This document shows, piece after piece, positions 5,310 through 5,938 of a DNA stretch of 5,938 nucleotides; within the stretch, counting starts at the first letter, position 1, and every line of letters starts with the position of its first letter. Position numbers and translations under genes: made by a program. The stretch is from CAZJNX01 sp964547415. Its GTDB lineage: Bacteria; Pseudomonadota; Alphaproteobacteria; Rhizobiales; Amorphaceae. Where the stretch lies: the NCBI GenBank assembly GCA_964547415.1, contig CAZJNX010000263.1, positions 1 through 5,938 of the forward strand, written 5' to 3'. Under the pieces are notes generated by a model that did not search any database, was not told the DNA's origin, and saw only the letters and a list, made by a program, of their open reading frames with translations.

Positions 5310-5938
5310 ATGGCCGACAGACGGTTCACGCCGGATCTTCTCGATGCGATCAAGGCCCGACTGCCGCTGTCGGCGGTCGTCGGCCGGCGCGTCACCTGGG
5401 ACAAGCGCAAGAGCCAGTTCGCCCGGGGCGACCACTGGGCCTGCTGCCCGTTCCACGACGAGAAGACGCCGTCCTTCCACGTGGACGACCGCNNNNNNNN
5501 NNGCTTCTACCACTGCTTCGGCTGCGGCGCCTCGGGCGACCATGTCCGGTTCCTCATGGAGAAGGACGGCATGGGTTTTCCGGAGGCGGTGGAGGAGCTC
5601 GCGGGCCTTGCGGGCGTGCCGTTGCCCGAGCCGACGCCGGCCGCCCGGGCCGAGACCGAGCGGCGCCACCGCCTGTCCGACGTCGCCACCATGGCCGCCG
5701 CCTTCTTCCGCTCGACGCTCGCGGGCCGGGCCGGGGAGCGGGCGCGCCGCTACGCCGAAGGACGCGGCCTCGCGGCGGACACGATGGAGACCTTCGCCAT
5801 CGGCGCGGCCCCCGACGCGCGCGACGCGCTGCGCCGCCACCTCGCCGCCGCGGGCGTGGCGGACGAGACGATGGAGGCGGCCGGCCTCGTCGCCCGCCCG
5901 GACGACGGCCGCGCCCCCTACGACCGCTTCCGCGACCG
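5310..5938 (+). CDS. dnaG: DNA primase, N-terminal part (3' end outside window)
   Basis: DnaG synthesises the RNA primers for DNA replication at the fork, working with the replicative helicase. About 209 codons are visible: MADRRFTPDLLDAIKARLPL, then the CHC2 zinc-binding domain (about 1-105), then the start of the RNA polymerase core region. Zinc ligands are C46 and H49 in CPFHDEKTPSF, and C69 and C72 in FYHCFGCGASGD. The family is about 580-680 aa, so most of the gene lies off the right edge. Ten Ns (5493-5502) fall between the two halves of the zinc finger; the frame is kept across them. The ATG at 5310 gives the standard family N-terminus; the ribosome binding site is weak (ACGGG about 8 nt upstream). 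rpoD often follows dnaG in this group but is not visible here. Identification is secure. Confidence 0.96.
   Translation, partial: MADRRFTPDLLDAIKARLPLSAVVGRRVTWDKRKSQFARGDHWACCPFHDEKTPSFHVDDRXXXXFYHCFGCGASGDHVRFLMEKDGMGFPEAVEELAGLAGVPLPEPTPAARAETERRHRLSDVATMAAAFFRSTLAGRAGERARRYAEGRGLAADTMETFAIGAAPDARDALRRHLAAAGVADETMEAAGLVARPDDGRAPYDRFRD
5493..5502. other. Assembly gap or masked bases (10 N) inside dnaG
   Basis: Ten undetermined bases cover codons 62-64 and the first base of codon 65 of dnaG. With ten bases, H49 and C69 have 19 residues between them; E. coli DnaG (H43 and C61) has 17. The expected missing sequence is therefore about 4 nt (one codon, probably Lys, plus the first base of a Gly codon). 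The run looks like a fixed-length placeholder, not a measured gap. Confidence 0.9.

Noticed and set aside
5272..5312. Alternative dnaG start at ATG 5272
   Set aside because: It is not in frame with the primase. ATG 5310 gives the standard DnaG N-terminus.

Overview
The window is chromosomal DNA of very high G+C (around 70% by eye) with a strong G/C third-position bias. It most resembles an alphaproteobacterium, probably Hyphomicrobiales (Rhizobiales). The reasons are the character of the CarA, CarB and DnaG proteins, the separation of carA from carB, and the order GatB/YqeY gene then dnaG. The exact genus cannot be read from the sequence. I see no transposase, phage gene, CRISPR array, tRNA or rRNA. 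This is mostly a housekeeping region.

Layout from left to right. The 5' part of carB (minus strand) runs off the left edge. Upstream of it on the same strand is a 152-aa XRE/Cro-type helix-turn-helix protein with a lysine/alanine/glycine-rich, histone-H1-like tail. That gene ends in a convincing intrinsic terminator, so carB must have its own promoter. Divergent from the HTH gene is a membrane-anchored YpfJ-family zinc metallopeptidase (plus strand). It converges on a 92-aa conserved-looking hypothetical gene that sits 72 nt behind carA and is probably co-transcribed with it. A 7-bp inverted repeat contains both convergent stop codons. Next is carA, complete and with its catalytic triad, on the minus strand. 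After a 328-nt divergent intergenic region come a GatB/YqeY-family gene (plus) and, after a 529-nt gap, the 5' part of dnaG, which runs off the right edge. A run of 10 Ns lies inside the dnaG zinc-finger coding region.

How the genes relate. CarA and CarB form the glutamine-dependent carbamoyl phosphate synthase that feeds arginine and pyrimidine synthesis. They share a strand but are split by about 2 kb containing three other genes, one of them on the opposite strand, so they are not one simple operon. DnaG is the replication primase.

The least explained part is the yqeY-dnaG gap. It holds a 27-bp, nearly perfect inverted repeat, and both its left arm and its loop have perfect 8-9 nt complements just upstream. 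That is a possible structured or switching RNA. I could not identify a new multi-gene system here.
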